DNA of 64,000 nucleotides, taken from Ophiosphaerella korrae. Lineage: Eukaryota; Ascomycota; Dothideomycetes; Pleosporales; Phaeosphaeriaceae. Location: the NCBI GenBank assembly GCA_028456385.1, contig JALNQF010000016.1, positions 248,001 through 312,000 of the forward strand, in the 5' to 3' direction. This document shows, one piece after another, positions 1 to 11,765 of the stretch; positions within the stretch are counted from its first letter, which is position 1, and each line of letters starts with the position of its first letter. The position numbers were made by a program, and so were the translations under genes. The notes under the pieces are model-generated. The model did no database searches, was not told the origin of the DNA, and saw only the letters and a program-made list of their open reading frames with translations.

Positions 1-2033
1 TTTGGCGCGGGATGGAGGCAATGCTCTGATCTTTGATTATCGTAGTAGCTTTGGGCATCAATAAGCCAGTTAGGAAAACCTGAAGCAAAGGCCTCTAATT
101 CGAGCAAGCCGAGGTTAAAGGAGAGTTTTCAAGAGCATGTCCAACGCTATACAGACCCCAAAGCGGCTGAGATGCCTGCCTGGGAGAGGGTTCGGGCGTT
201 CAAGCCTCTCCACAGCAATATATTTGAATCCATATCAAATGGTGCGGTGAGCTATCTCTTGTGATTCTTCAGGAAAATCCTGTTTCCTGAGAAATGCAAG
301 GTAAGAGTTCTTCGGGCGGCCGCCAGCTTGCTAAAAGGTTTGAGTGTCAATAATCTCCTGAAGTCGAGATGGATTTCTCCTTGTCGTATTCTAGCGCCAG
401 ACTTCGCTCCGCAAGGGTTCGCCGAAATTCAACCCGACGACCCGTTATGTAACTGCCGCCCGTGGAAACGCAAATGTCGATGATACGTTAGTCGTTACCT
501 TGCAGAGTAGGCTAACCACTAGGTTTAATAAAGGCCTCTTTCTGCAGATTGTAGGTTTTTATGCGCTTGTTGAACGCGAGCATGTTGCGAACAAGTGAGA
601 GATTTCTTAGACCCTTCATCTTAAAAAGAAGCATGCAGAGTACACAAGTGTCGCTCTGCCTACCCGTTTCCGCTTTTAGCTGGTGCTCCACTTGAAGGGG
701 CTGTACCTTGCAAAGCCGACCGCCGTTTACTGGAGGCCGGCGAAGATCTCGACAACTTCACGCCCTACACCAGAACAAGGCCTGCGTTTGAGTCATTAAT
801 TATTCTATTTAGTCCTTTGTAATCACTCCTTTTCTCATCACAAACATGTTCGCAGATGCCAGCAAGTGCCCTAGAAGCCCTCTCACCACTCTGTCCATCG
901 TTGACGAGCGTAGTGGCGGACATGCATTTTGTGACCGTGTGCGGAGATCTGGCAATGAAAGCCAGCGGAGTGATACATGCATCAATGCAATGACTCTGTA
1001 GCGTCTCGTGCCGAGGGAACTTGTGATATACCATCGTGGCACTGAAATGCTTATGTGACTTTGTTCCAACGTGCACTCAGCTTGCCGAGATGCATGTGAT
1101 CCACAAGGGCCATTCTTGTTCTACTAAACTTACCCAATATCCCGTGTCGGCGGCTTTCCCCTCCTGCATAACGCCGGATTTGAGTATATTTTCTGGCCCT
1201 CAGTCGGAGGATGGAGGAGCCGTTGACGCTACTGCATCGCCTCTCTACGTACCTCAATCGCCCAGGTCACTATTCTATGATCCGATCATCCACACCATCT
1301 TATCCTGATTCATGCAGATATGTCTATATTAACCCACCGCCTCCTCAGCCCCTGGGAACCGATTGAAACTATGCCTCCGAAGATTCAGCTGGTCATATGC
1401 GGTGTCTAACATTTTGCTGCTCAAGTGAAGCCATGCCATTCCGTACGAGTAGCCGCTTTCAATGGTTTCCTTGGCAGGTTCGAGACAGCGATGTCATCCA
1501 TTGTACACCCCTACTCGAAAAGGCCGAGAATTTCCCTAGACCAATGAGTCCCTGCCACGACACGACCCGGAGCCGCTACGTCTGTGAGAGCTCTGCGGCT
1601 GGATAATGCGTGTTCAGTTTTACGTGAAAAACTGCCCAATGTGGGCTTGCGCAGCAGCAATTCATGGTCGTAACCCCTAAATTTCAGTGAGTGCTTCAAG
1701 GGTTAGGGGGGGCCCTTAAGCACTTCGCCTTTCCAAACGAATACCTCACTCATCCTTCATTCGTCTTTCAGTCATTCACACACACCACACACACACACAC
1801 ACGATGTCCGATATGAGCCACTTTCACAACTCGCTCTACAGAATTGATGTAGAGTAAACACAAAGAATTTCATGGAAAGTTTCGAACACGAGGAAGTCAA
1901 TTTACCGTTCCGGATTTCAGGAGCTTGCCGCGGCTGCAAATCCGACAATGGCGAAGCCGAAGATTTGATGTGTGTCTATGGCTTCATGCCCACGTGAGAA
2001 ACCACCTTATCAAACACAAAAATCTTCAAGTGA
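1..2033. other. gene-poor left flank
   Basis: I see no recognisable gene in this stretch. The open frames are short, overlap each other on both strands and resemble no family I know. It contains a CA-type microsatellite at about 1776-1802. The sequence is mixed AT/GC without long repeats. It may hold eroded coding DNA, but nothing can be supported. Confidence 0.5.
1776..1802. repeat. (CA)n microsatellite
   Basis: A run of CA dinucleotides with one interruption, directly visible. It lies in non-coding sequence. Confidence 0.85.
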
Positions 2034-2426
2034 GTGCTTCATATTAAGCCTGAAAAGCACGAAGCGTTCCAATGCTTGGTAAGCCGTCAAGACTACGCCC
2101 ACCTCTTAGCGCTCCAGAGGGGCCTCTTAGATAATAATAGCAGGCCTCCCATATCATTTGGATGGCAAATTATTGATCTGAACATAGTTCATGCTCTGAA
2201 ATGTAACCAATGCTGGATGATAAAGTACTTAGACGAGACGCACCAGAAGATAATTTTAGGAGGTACTAAATCAAAAGGAATCGCGGCACGTTTCCTCTAC
2301 ACTGGTGACATTTTGGAGCCAGATACGTCAGAAATAAGCATTCTTACCAAAAGCGTAAGAGAATATGTGACAACATGTGCGTGGGTTGGCGCTGGAATCG
2401 TAGGTTTGTATGTTTTGTGCACGTGA
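2034..2426 (+). CDS. hypothetical protein, 130 aa ORF
   Basis: I do not recognise this ORF. It encodes 130 residues with a mixed, protein-like composition and a hydrophobic C-terminus (about residues 112-129, rich in Ala, Gly, Val, Leu and Cys) that could be a membrane segment. It sits about 400 bp upstream of the broken Zn2Cys6 factor, on the same strand. A splice-like GTGAGT overlaps its beginning, so the true start could lie in an upstream exon. It may equally be a chance ORF. Confidence 0.3.
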   Translation: MLHIKPEKHEAFQCLVSRQDYAHLLALQRGLLDNNSRPPISFGWQIIDLNIVHALKCNQCWMIKYLDETHQKIILGGTKSKGIAARFLYTGDILEPDTSEISILTKSVREYVTTCAWVGAGIVGLYVLCT

Positions 2427-2838
2427 TGGTCTGTACACGTGATAGCCTTCGTGCCGAGTGTACCTATTAGCGTAAAAATTAATTTTCACCCTATCTCATG
2501 TAGTTGAATTTGTTATTCGGTGAAAGCACAACCGGCAGGGGCCCGGGATTTTGGTGAAGATAATAGGCGAGCGTAGTGCACATATGCATCACCCATCAGC
2601 TTTGAAACAAGAAGCTTTGTCGCCACGAAAAGTACGACCGCTTTTGTGTCCTCCAACACACTCCAGTGTACCTGGAAGCCACGGGCATTAGTGTCATTAT
2701 TGGCGATCGCAGCCGGGTGCTGTCCCGGGTGCCTGCAGGACTCCTGCCACCAAATTTCAGCGCTTAGCTTGTACCACCACACTGAGACGACCCACTGGAC
2801 CACGCAAAATTTGATCCCTGGCGAGGATGTAGCCCAAC

Positions 2839-5019
2839 ATGGCATCGGCTTCAGAAGACCGTTTTCCACGGCCGCTACGCCTACCGGTGAATCCACGCCG
2901 GCAGAGGGTCGCCCCAGAGTTGCGGAAACGCATTGCTAGAGCGTGAGTACCCCCTCCAATGAACCCTCTACTCAGCTAGAATGCAGTACATAAAGGTTTC
3001 TCTAATCAGCAAGAGTTCCCTTTGAGCTTTGCCAGTTCTTTAGGAGTGTATGTTTGTGCTGGAGTGGCTCCATCAGAGGGACCAAGAGGATGCCTGCCAA
3101 CCCAGTTACTGACATTTATACTGCAGATGCGATTCTTGTAATTTACGGCGCGTTAGATGCTCAGGAAGTCAGCCGTGTGAAAGATGCCGCAATGCCTCGC
3201 GTGAGTGCGAGTATTCTGCTCCCGAATCGAACATGAGCGCAACGAGAATTGAGAATGAACTTTACAAAAACGATGTGCTGCACTTGAGAAGGCCATATAT
3301 AGAGAAGCACCAGACAAGGCTGCAGATGTGATGCGCGAACTCGAGCAAGGTGAAGCCATGGCACACCCCGTTTTTCCAACTTTTCAACATTTGCCCTTAG
3401 AGGGTAAGGAAGTGGAAACGGGAGAGGGCCGCTTACTTCGCGACAACGGTAATACTTTGAGATCCTTAGACAAGACTTCAGGCGCCACCTCCCTCGATTA
3501 TTTGAAGGAATTTATACTTTATTTGGTCCATCTCATATTTAAACCTCAATCCAAGGACGGCTCTGCATTCGTTCTCTCAATAGGCCGATACCAAACCTTC
3601 GACTCACGTCCGCTTCCGAATCCAGACGTAGATCCGTTGTGGCTGCCTGCCCGACCAGATATGCTCCTAATGCTCAAAGAGCTGCGTTTCCACATGCAAG
3701 ATGGAAGCGGTAGATTTCCCTCTGGAGGCATTTACTGGTGGGGTGATATGAGCAACGTGCCGGTTCATATGGCCAACTCAGTTTTACTAACCACGATGAT
3801 GACCAATGATACATTTCGGTACCTAGCCTTCCATCACGTTTGTTTTGCTTTAGCGTCCTCCATTAATCCGACTTCGCTCCGGCATTCTGACTTGCACAGC
3901 GGAGAGGCGTACTTCGAACGCGCACGGAAACTACTAGGGAATCCTTTGGATGCCATTCAATTCATGCTCAGCGATGTGCCAGTCTTGACTCTGATGGGAT
4001 TCTATCTGATTGAACTCAACCGAACGGATGCAGCTTATATGTATGTGAGCCTAGCAGTACACATTGCTATCATACATGGTGCATTCCGATCACGCATCGA
4101 TGAATCAAGCAAGCGTACATTGTGGACCCTCTACGTTTTAGAGAGATGGCTGAGCGTACTGATGGGACGGCCTCCGACTATAGCAGACGAATTCATCAGC
4201 CTTCCACTACCTGCGGATACTGTGTAAGTTCACGGTGCGAAATTTAATTACATTGGTGCTGATGATTACAGCTCTATGCCACCCGCTGCAGGTCTTTGTG
4301 CACGCGTTAAGCTTGCAAGAATATCCGGCGATATTGTCTCTGAGGCACTAAAAAACTGTAAAACTGGTTATACAACCAAAAACGTCGATAGAGCGTTGGC
4401 AAGGTTACAAGATTGGAAGTTGCAGCTCCATGACGAATGTAAGACTCCTGAACCAGCCTGCTGGACGTTGCACATGGCACGAAACCATCTTGTCGTGCTC
4501 ACGACTCGTCCAATATTCCTCGCGGCGGTCGAACAAGCCCTCGACACACGTTTCTCGGGTGGCAATTGGCCAATGGAGCAGTACATGCATAGAACTTATC
4601 TACGGGTTTGCTCTGCGGCTGCTCATTAGAATTTGATCTTGACACAACGCATGCGGCCCATAAGGGAGCTTTTACAAGCTGGATTATATTTTGTCTTTAA
4701 CGCCGCTGTTATCTTATTGCTTGATCGCATTATTCATAGCGTTCAAGACCATCCGAGTCGCACGATACCCTCATTGCCGAGTAATGGTATTCATGTATCC
4801 GAAGTCGGCTTCGCCATCCACGTTTTCGAGCAAAAGGCTAAGATTGGGACAAGTTACGCGCAGGACTGCTACAAAGTCCTGCAAGACCTGAAAGCCTTGG
4901 CTGATCACTATTTGTCTCAAAGTCAGACGAGCTTTAAACAACAGTACTTTGCTATTCACGAGCGCGAAGAGCTAGAGATACATAGCCACACCGGTAAAAG
5001 TCCTAGAGAATCTTCTTGA
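2839..5019 (+). pseudogene. Zn(II)2Cys6 fungal transcription factor, disrupted
   Basis: This is a nuclear fungal-type regulator with an N-terminal zinc binuclear cluster and a fungal-specific transcription factor middle domain. The proposed first exon 2839-2942 encodes an Arg-rich leader. A 184-bp intron (GTGAGT at 2943, TTACTGAC branch-like site, CTGCAG at 3126) joins it to exon 2, giving ACDSCNLRRVRC followed by PCERCR and REC, so all six cluster cysteines are present. Further on come a coiled-coil linker (KRCAALEKAIYREA) and the middle domain (about 3900-4225: SLAVHIAIIHGAFR, LWTLYVLERWLSVLMGRPP). A second intron is about 4226-4270. Two lesions break it: a run of five A at about 3274-3278, one base short for the frame, and an in-frame TAG at 4627-4629 with homologous-looking sequence (LTQRMRPIRELLQAG) continuing to 5019. 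The target genes cannot be inferred. Sequencing error in the A-run is possible, but the TAG argues for a pseudogene. Confidence 0.75.
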
Positions 5020-6296
5020 AAAAGATAATAACGTGGGTCCAGAGCAACGCGCTCCAGCGTCCTAATAGCTTGGTAATCTAAACACACGTCGTCGACGCGA
5101 GCGCAAGCGCTATTGCAGGGTGACGGAAGAGGGTGCACAGTTGGAAAGTGCCGGAGGTTTACTAGTGAGGGCCATGCAGATTACAACCAGCCTTCCCCCG
5201 TCCTGCAGATGGGGGTAATAATCTGGCTGAATTATAGTTGTGTTTGGTCTGTCGATTTCGGTAGACTCACTTCAATCCCTCTCTACTCCCTCTAAGGTCT
5301 TGATAGTCCATCCTAACCTGTTTACGATCTCACTCCTCGCTCTTCTTGCAACATGTGCTGTACTTACGAATAGTTCACTCTGCATATCGCGCTTAGATGA
5401 TGAAGCTTCAATAGGATCAAGGGAAAGGTGGAATTCAATTCGCCATGGTGTAAGAGTCTGATTGCTCGCCTGAACTGTGGCTGCCTTTTTCGTCTAATAC
5501 CTTTCAATAAACTCGTCGATTCCTACTTCCAGAGACTTCCGCCCCACATGAAAGCCTTGCGTAGCACATCGTAATAACGTTTTTCGTGGCGGCCTAGCTG
5601 TGGGAGACGAAGGATCGATTTTGTTTCCGCTTTACCGATACTTGATCCAGGATTCTTTTCATGAATGAAGATACGGTGTGGGGTATCTTTTGAAGTAAAG
5701 AACAGATTATGAAGTCCTTCAAATGTAACTCGCGCCCTACTCGAGTTCGATCATGGGCGGTTTCGTATTGTGGTCTATCAAGATCTGGGGAAAGAGAGCT
5801 TTTCGGATTTGATGGTCACTAGTGATTGATATGTCCAAAAGGCTGTATTGATTCTGTCTGCCTCTGTTTTGTCTATCTTGGGTCCACCGTAAATATCCCT
5901 CTCGAAATTCTTTGTTTTTTGATTTCTTTACACTCCTTGCTTAGTACTGCGCCATCGCAGCGCTAACACCCTTAGCAAGGGATCTGAACCGTGCATCTTA
6001 TCTGACAGGGCTACTAACTTCGCTCGAGTCCATGATGGACTCGGCCACTAGACGACGTAGAGAACGACAAATAGCCCACTTAATTAGCTCTCATCTGTGC
6101 TGGGTGATGGCGATCGCGACGAGTTTTGGCCATCCCTGCTCGGTTTAGCACAAGCTGCGCGGGACAAGAGCATTAACGTATGTTAGTCAACGGTATCTAA
6201 ATGAATGCTCCACTGAGCAGGTCAACCCGTTCCACGTTGGAAAGAGCCTACTTAAATGCGTCATCCGCAACCAGCCAATCTCATCTTCAAGCCAAC
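5020..6296. other. intergenic, no gene seen
   Basis: Short ORFs only, with no recognisable protein. A perfect 17-base palindrome (gagtccatgatggactc, near 6026) lies in a segment that looks superficially tRNA-like, but it does not fold into a convincing cloverleaf. Confidence 0.45.
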
Positions 6297-6505
6297 ATGT
6301 GCGACTATACAAAAGTACAATACAAGTGTTCCCACCTACGATACACTGTAAGAACGTGGTGCATGAAGTATCAAGAAACGCAGAAGAGATGCCCTACAAA
6401 TGTAGTTACATTGTAAGAAAAGGATTTTTTTTTGGTATCCTAGCTAATCATATTGCTAGCGAATACAGGCTCGACGAGAATTGTGGTGCGCTCAAGTATG
6501 GTTGA
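6297..6505 (+). CDS. small cysteine-rich fungal protein, 53 aa, one intron
   Basis: The start ATG at 6297 opens MCDYTKVQYKCSH, followed by a Cys/Tyr-rich stretch (RTWCMKYQETQKRCP). A 47-bp intron (GTAAGA at 6413, TAGCTAAT branch site, GCTAG at 6459) joins it to EYRLDENCG and a stop at 6503-6505. The spliced length is 162 nt. Small MCDYT/MCxY-type Cys-rich peptides recur in ascomycete genomes as far as I recall, but I know no function for them. There is no signal peptide, so it is probably cytoplasmic. The C-terminal cysteine that I would expect after CG is replaced (CGALKYG). An in-frame upstream ATG at 6201 would add 32 residues, but the family-like start is at 6297. Confidence 0.6.
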
Positions 6506-6772
6506 TGTCACGACGTGTCTAACTTCTATCGATAGGGGATTGCAAAGGCTCCAAGAATGGACGAAAATAAGTTGTAACGGAAACTTAGTCTTGAGCTTTG
6601 CCAAATCGCTCTTATACTTTGCTTAGGTTCTGGAGTTTTGAACAGCATCTCTTCCGTTGTTACGAAGGAATTTCATAAGCTCGATTACACTCTTGAGAGT
6701 GTTTCCAATACGAAAGTAAAGAAGATGAGCGTGAAAAGTCACAAAATAAAAAAGAGTGGCAATAAATAAAGG

Positions 6773-7310
6773 CTACCTATAGGAATGGAAAGCATGAAAA
6801 GTATGTGCTAAGCCACCCCTTATCTTGAAATTTCTCACAATCATTTTAAACCTCAACTCAACCACAAAGCTCCTCTGACCAGCTTTTGGCTTCCTGAACT
6901 CTTCTTGATAGTGTGTAGTGTATTCAAAAGTCATGGCTTCAAATGCGGACCATTTATATTTTCTTCTTCTTAGCCCTTGGCTAGAACACTCGCTTGTTGT
7001 GAAAGATTCAAAGACTATTGCCTCTACGTAGGGCTCCTTCTCCCTTTGGAACACGACAGTAACGCTATGGAGGCGCATTGCTTTAGGAACAGTGTAATTC
7101 GTCTTCGTCAAGAGGGTTATCCGATATTCCTCCGGTATTTGATATCCTTGGTTTGATTCTCTAAGGTCATATAACGTTTTGGTCCGGAGTTTGGGTTGTG
7201 GTGTCCGACCCTCATGTGCTTGAGTCCGATCTTGAAGCCCTGGCAGTAAATTCAGTGCATATATAGCTTTAGGAAGCTTTGTGAACTCCGGCCAGCTATA
7301 TTCCTGCTCT
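6773..7310 (-). CDS. unrecognised ORF, about 178 aa, probably an exon
   Basis: An open frame runs on the minus strand from about 7310 to a stop at 6773, without an ATG near its 5' end. It therefore looks like a 3' exon: an AG acceptor candidate (CTAG, then ATATAAG) precedes it. The composition is protein-like and basic, with segments such as LPKAIYALNLLPGLQDRT, YQIPEEYRITLLTKTNY and VTVVFQREKEPYVEAIVFE. I do not recognise the family and found no upstream exon I can defend. It may be a gene remnant. Confidence 0.4.
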
Positions 7311-7439
7311 TATATGCTAGAAAGGGATTGGTGAGTTTGTAGCTTATGTTTTTAGATGATAACGTTAACCCATATGGGTTCCGCGTCGTTGGACTGAACC
7401 GATGATAAGAATCTTCCTGCTCTAGAAATTCGTTAGGTC

Positions 7440-8477
7440 AAACGACGGCGCTGGAACTCCGTGCCCATCCCCAAGCGACCTCCACGGTGACGATGATGGC
7501 GGTGATGGCGCCCCACCTGTCCCACGTTCCTCAAGAGAGCCCATCTGCCCTGCCAAAAGAACAGACGGCGAGCAGAGTATCGGCTCAGATTTGGGGAAGC
7601 ATGAGGGGAATTCGCAAGGCAGCAGTGGAGAAGTTAGAGGAGGCCACAGCGACGAAGTTGCTCTAAATGAAGAGATATTTCATAGACCCTTAGTAAAACC
7701 TTTCTAATGACGTAAACCTAGCGACCGTTCACTCCATAGGGAGAGGCACGATCCAATGCGGAGTGTTTTCAGGCTACAGCGCATAAACACAATGGCGACG
7801 AGGGCATGGCGACGGGTAACGTCATCTCAATCACGACAACGGTATCGGCCTAGGATTGATAGCGGGCCTGGGCGATCCTCGCGGCCATTCGCCCTGGAAA
7901 TGAATGGCCTCAAAACGTCTTGTCAGATGACCGGTCTCGCGCTCTATGCTGTTCCAAACGGCTCGTCTATTGTGACGGCCGTGGTCTGTTACCGTAACCC
8001 AAAATACTCTCGACCAGGCTGCCTTGGGTCACAAATTCTTCGGCAGAGAAGATGAAGTTATCCGCATGACTCAGCTTTCGTCGGATTGATGAATGCTTAT
8101 GGGATGCTGGTGCGATGATGGTGCATCAGGCCCATGGGCTAGTGGAAGCTTGACGTTACTGGATATGAGCCGGAGGTGTAGTCCCTATAGCGATACCGGT
8201 TGAAATTGAACGCCCATATAACAGCGGCAACGAAGACGAGAGCAGAGATGATGAAAGCAGCTATGGATCGGCTAGCCTTGGCCACGATGAGAGACTCAGT
8301 AGTGGCGATACGCGCTTTCGCCAACGAACGCATATATTATGGTCTGAATCAGACGAAGCGAGGTTACTTTCATATAAAGGGAAGATGTATACGAAGTGGG
8401 AGGATACATATGATCGCTTCCCAGGCCGGACAGAGGGCGCGATAAAGGCGCGCTAGTGCATATTGCAGAAGAGATAA
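7440..8477 (+). pseudogene. Myb/SANT-like domain protein remnant
   Basis: Broken plus-strand coding sequence. An open but start-less segment at about 7440-7706 has an acidic, Gly/Ser-rich disordered composition (DDDGGDGAPPVPRSSREP). After a scrambled middle, the frame from about 8217 encodes an acidic Ser-rich linker followed by a helix-turn-helix-like stretch, WSESDEARLLSYKG, then KWEDTYDRFPGRTEGAIKAR. This pattern resembles fungal SANT/Myb-like domains in which a Trp-initiated helix precedes FPGRSEGAIKxRW. A TAG at about 8452 falls where the conserved Trp would be (TGG to TAG) and a second stop follows at about 8473. It is likely a former DNA-binding regulator. Identification rests on motif resemblance only. 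Confidence 0.45.
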
Positions 8478-9307
8478 ACCCAGCGCTGCGATGATGTAAG
8501 TGCCCTATAACTTCGCACGAGAAATTAGAGTTAGGCTTGCTCAGGAGGGCTTCATCATTGTTCATGCATTAGCAGTCTTCATACTATCACACTTGCGCTT
8601 CAGGCAGATGCATTCCATGCCAAGTCCAACAGTTCAGACAGATGCTCAAACTACTGTAGTGACGAGGAATGAATAGAAAGGCCACAACGACAGGGTTGTA
8701 CAGGCTGATACCCTGTTGCTTTCTATGCTATACGCGCGCACTGATGTCTTTGAGTGTCGTTGCTGGGTCAGCTGCTGGAAGAGATGCGTTCGGTTCGTAA
8801 CTCATCATCCTTGGTCGAACGACCTCGTGAAACTCCTGCAAAGTATGCAACGATGTGAAGTGGTACTCCGAGGCAAATCGGAGTCCATAATGCTGTCCCA
8901 GATTGCTACCTCCCGTGCAGGGTAATCCTCACATGCAACAAGTCGTTCGGGTCGCAGCTTGTGACTCGCATTCTTAGGTTCGCCTCGTGTGGATAACGTC
9001 GTATCTGTTTGGTTAGTACGTCCAAGAAGCTGGGGAGAGCGGTCCTACAGGTTTTGTGATTTCGCGCCTACGTTGTTCGTTCTCTTGATTGCGTTGTTCT
9101 TCGCACCACTAGGTAGTACCGCTTGATAGTTAAGTCCTGTTTCAGCCTAGGCTTTTGTAACATGATGTGTTATATAAAGGAACAAATTCTACGAAATCCT
9201 TGGACCCCTGACTCTCTATTGTTTATTCTATCCGACAGGTATTCAAATGGCCCAACCCCCTACAAGCAATGCTGCGCGGCGGATCTTTATATCTATATTA
9301 GCTAAAA
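8478..9307. other. intergenic, no gene seen
   Basis: Only short unconvincing ORFs. A segment of about 70 bp near 8605-8672 is repeated with divergence at about 31790-31860 (see findings). Confidence 0.4.
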
Positions 9308-9772
9308 GTGGTCGTTGGCCAAGAGCTTAAGAATACAACGAAAAAAATAATTGACATAACAATTCTAGATTTAAAACAGCACAGCCCAACCGTCTTCAAT
9401 GTCGACATGGATCTTCAACTAACAATTTTAATTAAACAGAGATGGCCCTCTCGTTTGTGGATTGTCTTCGATATTTTCAACGACTCTTACGACCCTGATG
9501 TGGCTCATCTCCCAGGCAGGAATGATTTGCCAGTCACTCTAGTGTCTTTCGGCGAGAAAGACGTCGTCACTAGAAGCAAACTCATACAGGACAAGGTCAA
9601 TGGTTCAGTTCGAGAGACCCACGATGCACATGGTATTGGAAGTCGCCCTCCCTTCATCGTCGATCATACAAACGGCCAAATCCCAACGTACCCAAACCCA
9701 CAAACAAAACATGACGGAACAACAAAAGTAATGCGCATATCGGGATTTCAAAATAACACTATCGATTTGTAG
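9308..9772 (+). CDS. hypothetical protein, 154 aa ORF
   Basis: I do not recognise this ORF of 154 codons. It alternates short hydrophobic and charged stretches (ITILDLKQHSPTVFNVDMDL, LWIVFDIFNDSYDPDVAHLPG), a pattern that looks like a folded protein. No domain, signal peptide or membrane segment can be assigned. Its start is uncertain because the frame begins with a GTG-like codon in the supplied reading. No neighbour on the same strand suggests a role. Confidence 0.3.
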   Translation: MVVGQELKNTTKKIIDITILDLKQHSPTVFNVDMDLQLTILIKQRWPSRLWIVFDIFNDSYDPDVAHLPGRNDLPVTLVSFGEKDVVTRSKLIQDKVNGSVRETHDAHGIGSRPPFIVDHTNGQIPTYPNPQTKHDGTTKVMRISGFQNNTIDL

Positions 9773-10641
9773 TCAGCACATTGTTCACTCTCAGATAAAC
9801 CCGCCTATATTTCTTCTGCGTCAACCCATCCTCAAGGTGTTGGATATACACAAGGCCCACATGTACCATACACGATAAGTCGCGACTGACCCCTGCGTGT
9901 ATATCTGGTGGTGCCCGCCACACCCAAATGGGGGGCGAATATTCGTCTCAGCAAGCTAGCTCTTTGTGAATGAAGACTTCTCTGCTAGAATATGTGTATT
10001 GATGAAAGGGCCACCTTATCTGGAGAGTTGCCCAACGACCTTTGAGGAGTTTCCCATGGGTACCAACGCTGAGCGCAATGCGAAGGGCCTAATGTGTACG
10101 GCTGTGCCTGATTTCAAGGGGTCCTGTGCTAGCCATCAGCCTTTCCTTTAAGCTTGGCTGTGTAAGCGGTCTCCTCGTGCGCGCTAAAGATTGCAGTGCA
10201 AAGCTCCGCTTCAGAAGTCCTCGTGGAAGTCTCTTTGTATGATGTGCTACAGTCGCTTGGGTGGCACAGTCGCTCCCAGAGGACCATTACTACTGAGATA
10301 AGCCACCGGATATCAGGTCATCTCACGTTCTTCTTCGAAATGTAAGCAGCTATGTTAGCATTTAGAAGCAACTCGGATCTGATCATGTCAAGTGCAAGTT
10401 TCACACGACCATCAAAGCCACAGTCGACGCCCAGGGACTCAGCCGGAATGAGATAGTGAAAGTGAAGAGAGACTGAACGAACGGCGTGTCGTACTTCCTC
10501 CCATTACGTCCTACCGGCGACGGCCCGGACAAGTTCAGCCTAGGCACCAGCACATAAGTGGATTGTAGCGAGTCGGTATGCGTTCATGGACTGTAGTAAC
10601 AGGAAGGGCCAAGCAGCTTTTACCTCTCTGTCAAGGGTGCA
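9773..10641. other. intergenic, no gene seen
   Basis: No recognisable gene. Short ORFs on both strands only. Confidence 0.4.
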
Positions 10642-11464
10642 CTACCTTGTTCTTGGGCTTTGAGCCATGCTCGAAGTTTGCCTATAGCGTGCATAATCAT
10701 CGTGACCCTGCCCTGAATGGGCGAAGTCTTGTTCAACCCATCTTGGCGTACCAGCAGTAATGAGCTCACAGCCTAACGGCTGACAGGAACCGAAATCGAT
10801 GATGACAGGTGTGTCACGCTCATCGATCATAATACTCATAGGTGTAAGGTCGTTATAGGCTAGCCTAAGCGTGTGAAGATGGCTGACCGCTGAAGTGATC
10901 TTACTCATGCATTCCCCGGCATCGAAGTTCGCATGCCATTTTCTAGCCGCTGCTTTAACGTCATAAGATATCAGTCTAAAACGATACCAATAATTCGACC
11001 GCATTTAATTAGGCAGCCATGATATCGATTGATGTTTGGGTGTGGGTTATGCAGCAGGAGCTCGAATATCTCAACTTCCTGCAAAGTGAGCTTCGGTAAT
11101 AGGCCTGTACCAATAAAATCTGTGTGCAGCTTTGGACCCTTTTAGAAAGACGTTGGTGCCTATTGGTAATGTAAACTGTGTGATGTTCCAGGGCGCCTTT
11201 GGGTATACATCGTCGTTTGGGAGACGCTGTAGACTTTCTTATGTCCTTCGGGGTCAGATCGTACTTCCTAAGCCCGGACTTGCCGAAATAGGCAATGTGC
11301 TGATTCGTTATAAACCCGAATGACGAGTATAGGAATATTGGATTGCCATCTTCGTCGTCTTCTGGGGAGAAGGCTTCGTAGAGAGGGGATAGATCTCGCG
11401 CAGATTCTATTCGTAGCACATCGCCTGCTTTGCTTCGAGGTAGGAGGGCGTGGTAGTAGCGCAT
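10642..11464 (-). pseudogene. fungal protein kinase-like gene, frameshifted
   Basis: Minus-strand remains of a small fungal kinase family. The N-terminal part reads LYEAFSPEDDEDGNP, YSSFGFI and FGKSGLRKYDLTPKDIRK. Alternative frames continue the family-like sequence (KLHTDFIGTGLLPKL, LQEVEIFELLLHNPHPNI, GCLIKCGRIIGIVLD). The C-terminal frame has the catalytic-loop variant YNDLTPMSIMIDE, then VIIDFGSCQPLG as the DFG segment and AGTPRWVEQDF. At least two frame changes are needed between about 11230 and 10990, so it cannot be translated whole. The HRD motif is replaced by YND, as I recall for this divergent fungal kinase group. Confidence 0.65.
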
Positions 11465-11765
11465 AAGAGGTGCAACGATATCGGACTAGATAGAAGCTAA
11501 CATTAGCGACGCGTCGAAAGGTCGTGCGCGATATTTATACCAGGCGACTTGTAGATTTGAGGACCTTCCATAGAGATCGTATCCATCTGCGCAGGTTCGG
11601 AGGCACGTATACTGGACGTGGAGGCTCGGAGTAGTGCTGCCCGAAAAACTGCAGCCACGCGCTAAATGCGAGACAATTTTTGGCAGCCACATACTGCACC
11701 ACTACATTTCTGCCGCATATGATTGTTTTATTGAGGTATAGCGAGCTGGTAAGATTTGTCCTCAA

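Noticed and set aside
5960..6062. Possible tRNA with a GTTCAGATC B-box-like string and a 17-bp palindrome
   Set aside because: No consistent acceptor, anticodon and T arms could be paired. The D-arm region is replaced by the palindrome.
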